A stretch of DNA of 64,000 bases from Rhizobiales bacterium IMCC20636 (lineage in GTDB: Bacteria > Pseudomonadota > Alphaproteobacteria > Rhizobiales > GCA-2746425): NCBI GenBank assembly GCA_016865015.1, contig CP018226.1:2821001-2885000 (forward strand). Reading direction: 5' to 3'. Made by a program: the position numbers and the translations under genes. Positions within the stretch are counted from its first letter, which is position 1, and every line of letters starts with the position of its first letter. The notes under the pieces are model-generated. The model was not told where the DNA came from and ran no database searches. It saw only the letters and a program-made list of their open reading frames with translations. Of the stretch, positions 62,124 to 64,000 are shown one piece after another.

Positions 62124-62732
62124 TTAGTTACTCGTCTGGCCATAAGCTGAACCCCAGCCCCAGGCACCAGACCCGAAACCGCGGGCTACAACACGCTCGC
62201 GATAGATCGCGGACACATCGTCGCCATCGCCGGCGAGCAAAGCCTTGGTCGAGCACATTTCCGCACAGATCGGCAGCTTGCCCTCTGCAATACGGTTACG
62301 ACCATATTTCTGGAACTCAGCCGGTGAGTTGGTTTCTTCCGGGCCACCGGCGCAGAAGGTACATTTGTCCATCTTGCCACGTGAGCCAAAATTGCCAGCC
62401 TGTGGGAATTGCGGCGCGCCAAACGGACACGCATAGAAGCAATAACCACAACCGATGCACAGATCCTTTGAGTGCAGCACGATGCCGTCTTCTGTCTGGT
62501 AGAAACAATCCACCGGACAAACCGCCATGCACGGAGCATCAGAACAATGCATACAGGCCACGGAGATCGACCGTTCGCCGGGACTGCCATCATTGATGGT
62601 TACCACCCGGCGGCGGTTGATGCCCCAGGGCACCTCATGCTCGTTCTTACATGCGGTGACGCAAGCGTTGCATTCGATGCAGCGTTCCGCGTCGCAAAGG
62701 AACTTGGCTCTAGCCTGTCCTCCAAGTGCCAT
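62124..62732 (-). CDS. Formate dehydrogenase beta subunit, four-cluster ferredoxin
   Basis: A 202-residue iron-sulfur protein. Four Cys clusters are visible: CIECNACVTACKN, CMHCSDAPCMAVCPVDC, CIGCGYCFYACPFG and CTFC with later ICAEMCSTKAL. Pattern and length match FdhB/FdsB-type HybA-like subunits, which relay electrons from the catalytic subunit to the cytochrome. No C-terminal membrane anchor is present, unlike E. coli FdnH/FdoH. A Gly/Trp-rich tail (GFGSGAWGWGSAYG) ends it. It starts 12 bases after the alpha subunit stop. Confidence 0.93.
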   Translation of the reverse strand: MALGGQARAKFLCDAERCIECNACVTACKNEHEVPWGINRRRVVTINDGSPGERSISVACMHCSDAPCMAVCPVDCFYQTEDGIVLHSKDLCIGCGYCFYACPFGAPQFPQAGNFGSRGKMDKCTFCAGGPEETNSPAEFQKYGRNRIAEGKLPICAEMCSTKALLAGDGDDVSAIYRERVVARGFGSGAWGWGSAYGQTSN

Positions 62733-62744
62733 AATATATCCTCC

Positions 62745-64000
62745 CTATGCCGACCAGATCTTACAGAGCGTTGCCTTGGTCTCTTGCATTTGCGTGACCG
62801 AGTCATAGCCGTAAGTCTGAGCTGTGTTTGTGGATTCGCCGAGTACATAAGGATCGGCACCCTTTGGATATTTGCTGCGTTGGTCCTCTCCCTGGAAGTG
62901 ACCGCCAAAGTGGAATGGCATGAAAGCGACCCCGGAACCAACACGTTCCGTAATCATGGCCATAACCTTCACCTTGCCGCCTTCAGGGCCTTCGACCCAG
63001 ACCTGTTCGCCATCCCTGATACCCAGATTATTGGCATCACGCGGATTGATTTCCACGAACATGTCCTGTTGCAGTTCAGCCAGCCAAGGATTGGAGCGGG
63101 TTTCATCACCGCCACCTTCATATTCAACCAGACGACCAGAAGTCAGAATCATTGGATAATCCTTGGAGAAGTCCTGCTTCTGGATCGACGCATACAGCGT
63201 CGGCAGACGATAGAACTTGCGATCTTCATAGGTTGGATAGTCTTCAACCAGATCGCGACGATTGGTATAGAGCGGCTCACGATGAACCGGCACCGGATCC
63301 GGGAAGGTCCAGACCACAGCGCGGGCCTTGGCATTCCCGAATGGCGCACATTCGTGCTTGATCGCCACACGCTGAATACCGCCGGACAAATCGGTTTTCC
63401 AATTCACCTTGGCAACCTTGTCGTCATAGTCAGACGGGAATGGACTCATGCCAGCCTCGCCGACTTCCGGCTTGCCCTTCTGGAACTCCGGAATTCCGGA
63501 AGCGTGTGCGATTGAGACCCGTTCTGCATCGGTCAGTTCGGTATGCCAGCCAAGCTCCTTCAGCATTGCGTAGGTGAATTCCGGATAGCCATCCTGAATC
63601 TCGGAATCCAGCGAGTAAACGCCTTCTGCCAACAAATTGTCACCGTCACGTTCAACACCGAAGCGTGCCCGGAACGTCAGGCCGCCTTCGCTGACGCGCT
63701 TGGACATATCGTATAGATTTGGCGTGCCCGGATGGCCCATTTCCGGAGTTCCCCAACAAGGCCAGGGCAATCCGTAATAGTCACCATCTGCCGGTCCACC
63801 AACCGCTTGCAATGTTGTGCGGTGGAAGGTGTGCTGATTGGCCATATGAAGCTTGAGACGCTCCGGAGACTGACCGGTATAACCAACAGTCCACATGCCA
63901 CGGTTGAATTCACGCGTGACATCTTCGATCACGGGCTCATCGCCTTCCAGGGCAATGTTCCGGAAGAAGCGATCCGCCCATCCAAACTTTTTGGCAAATT
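62745..64000 (-). CDS. Formate dehydrogenase major (alpha) subunit, C-terminal part
   Basis: The frame is open from the stop at 62745 to the window edge, giving about 418 C-terminal residues of a molybdopterin oxidoreductase. It shows GPADGDYYGLPWPCWGTPEMGHPGTP, LYTNRRDLVEDYPTYEDRKFYRLPT, MILTSGRLVEYEGGGDETRSNPWLAEL and VEINPRDANNLGIRDGEQVWVEGPEG, characteristic of the guanine-dinucleotide-binding domain of FdnG/FdoG-type enzymes. The catalytic Cys/Sec and FeS site lie outside the window. The nearby tungstate importer raises the possibility that the cofactor metal is tungsten. Confidence 0.92.
   Translation of the reverse strand, partial: FAKKFGWADRFFRNIALEGDEPVIEDVTREFNRGMWTVGYTGQSPERLKLHMANQHTFHRTTLQAVGGPADGDYYGLPWPCWGTPEMGHPGTPNLYDMSKRVSEGGLTFRARFGVERDGDNLLAEGVYSLDSEIQDGYPEFTYAMLKELGWHTELTDAERVSIAHASGIPEFQKGKPEVGEAGMSPFPSDYDDKVAKVNWKTDLSGGIQRVAIKHECAPFGNAKARAVVWTFPDPVPVHREPLYTNRRDLVEDYPTYEDRKFYRLPTLYASIQKQDFSKDYPMILTSGRLVEYEGGGDETRSNPWLAELQQDMFVEINPRDANNLGIRDGEQVWVEGPEGGKVKVMAMITERVGSGVAFMPFHFGGHFQGEDQRSKYPKGADPYVLGESTNTAQTYGYDSVTQMQETKATLCKIWSA

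Noticed and set aside
62472-63515. Long open frame (347 codons) on the plus strand
   Set aside because: It is antisense to the well-supported formate dehydrogenase beta and alpha genes and shows no recognisable protein motif.
1-64000. CRISPR array, tRNA, rRNA, insertion sequence or prophage genes
   Set aside because: No regularly spaced direct repeats, no transposase or integrase motifs and no tRNA or rRNA-like sequence were noticed on either strand; a covariance-model search was not possible.

Overview
The window looks like chromosome of an alphaproteobacterium, most likely a marine or plant-associated Hyphomicrobiales (Rhizobiales) member. The inference rests on moderate GC, gene content dominated by solute-binding-protein transporters (one TTT, one TRAP, seven ABC systems), LacI, SorC, IclR and XRE local regulators, znuCB-zur, and an Fdo-type formate dehydrogenase. 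No tRNA, rRNA, insertion sequence, integrase or CRISPR array was seen. Nearly all DNA is tightly packed operons, each with its own regulator, so the region reads as a catalogue of nutrient-uptake modules.

Layout. (1) 1-5080, minus: tctCBA, a TetR regulator, a Gfo/Idh/MocA oxidoreductase and the start of a possible DUF993 gene, with a 20-bp palindrome at the promoter. (2) 5388-15677: a split transketolase plus a RuBisCO-like protein (RLP); a ribose-type ABC transporter; mtnK-mtnA (5-methylthioribose kinase and isomerase); and a SorC regulator. A two-part DNA element recurs at the transketolase/RLP, ABC/mtnK and sorC promoters, which suggests one regulon and an undescribed (methylthio- or deoxy-)ribose catabolic route. 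(3) 15805-21429, minus: LacI, a four-gene ABC transporter and a phosphodiesterase under a 16-bp operator, followed by an MFS exporter. (4) 23481-36793: a NitT/TauT-type ABC operon containing a nucleoside phosphorylase, an XRE regulator, and a TRAP transporter fused in one operon to pyrK-pyrD (class 1B), an M20 carbamoylase, pyrC, pyrE and an unknown small gene. Almost identical operators sit before both operons. The enzyme set matches orotate reduction and degradation to aspartate, plus salvage to OMP.

(5) 37412-47659: a second ribose-type ABC transporter with IclR, AroQ, an EamA permease, a beta-hydroxyacid dehydrogenase, a UxaA/GarD dehydratase and a DenD-like dehydrogenase, probably sugar-acid catabolism. 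(6) 47700-49784: zur-znuB-znuC with a Zur-like box. (7) 49903-51971: 6-phosphogluconate dehydrogenase and a Nudix hydrolase. (8) 52183-55717: phnDCEE transporter without C-P lyase genes. (9) 55846-64000: tupBCA tungstate transporter, a HTH-PBP regulator and a formate dehydrogenase operon that includes a WD40-cytochrome c fusion and a 42-residue membrane protein. Tungstate supply and a probably W/Mo formate dehydrogenase are thus neighbours.

A recurring design is a strong hairpin directly after the binding-protein gene wherever that gene comes first in the transporter operon (tctC, the 19.3-kb ABC, dctP, phnD). This would give excess binding protein over membrane subunits. Start codons were reassigned where an upstream in-frame start lacked a ribosome binding site or was itself the ribosome binding site. 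All functional calls come from reading translated motifs; no database search was possible.
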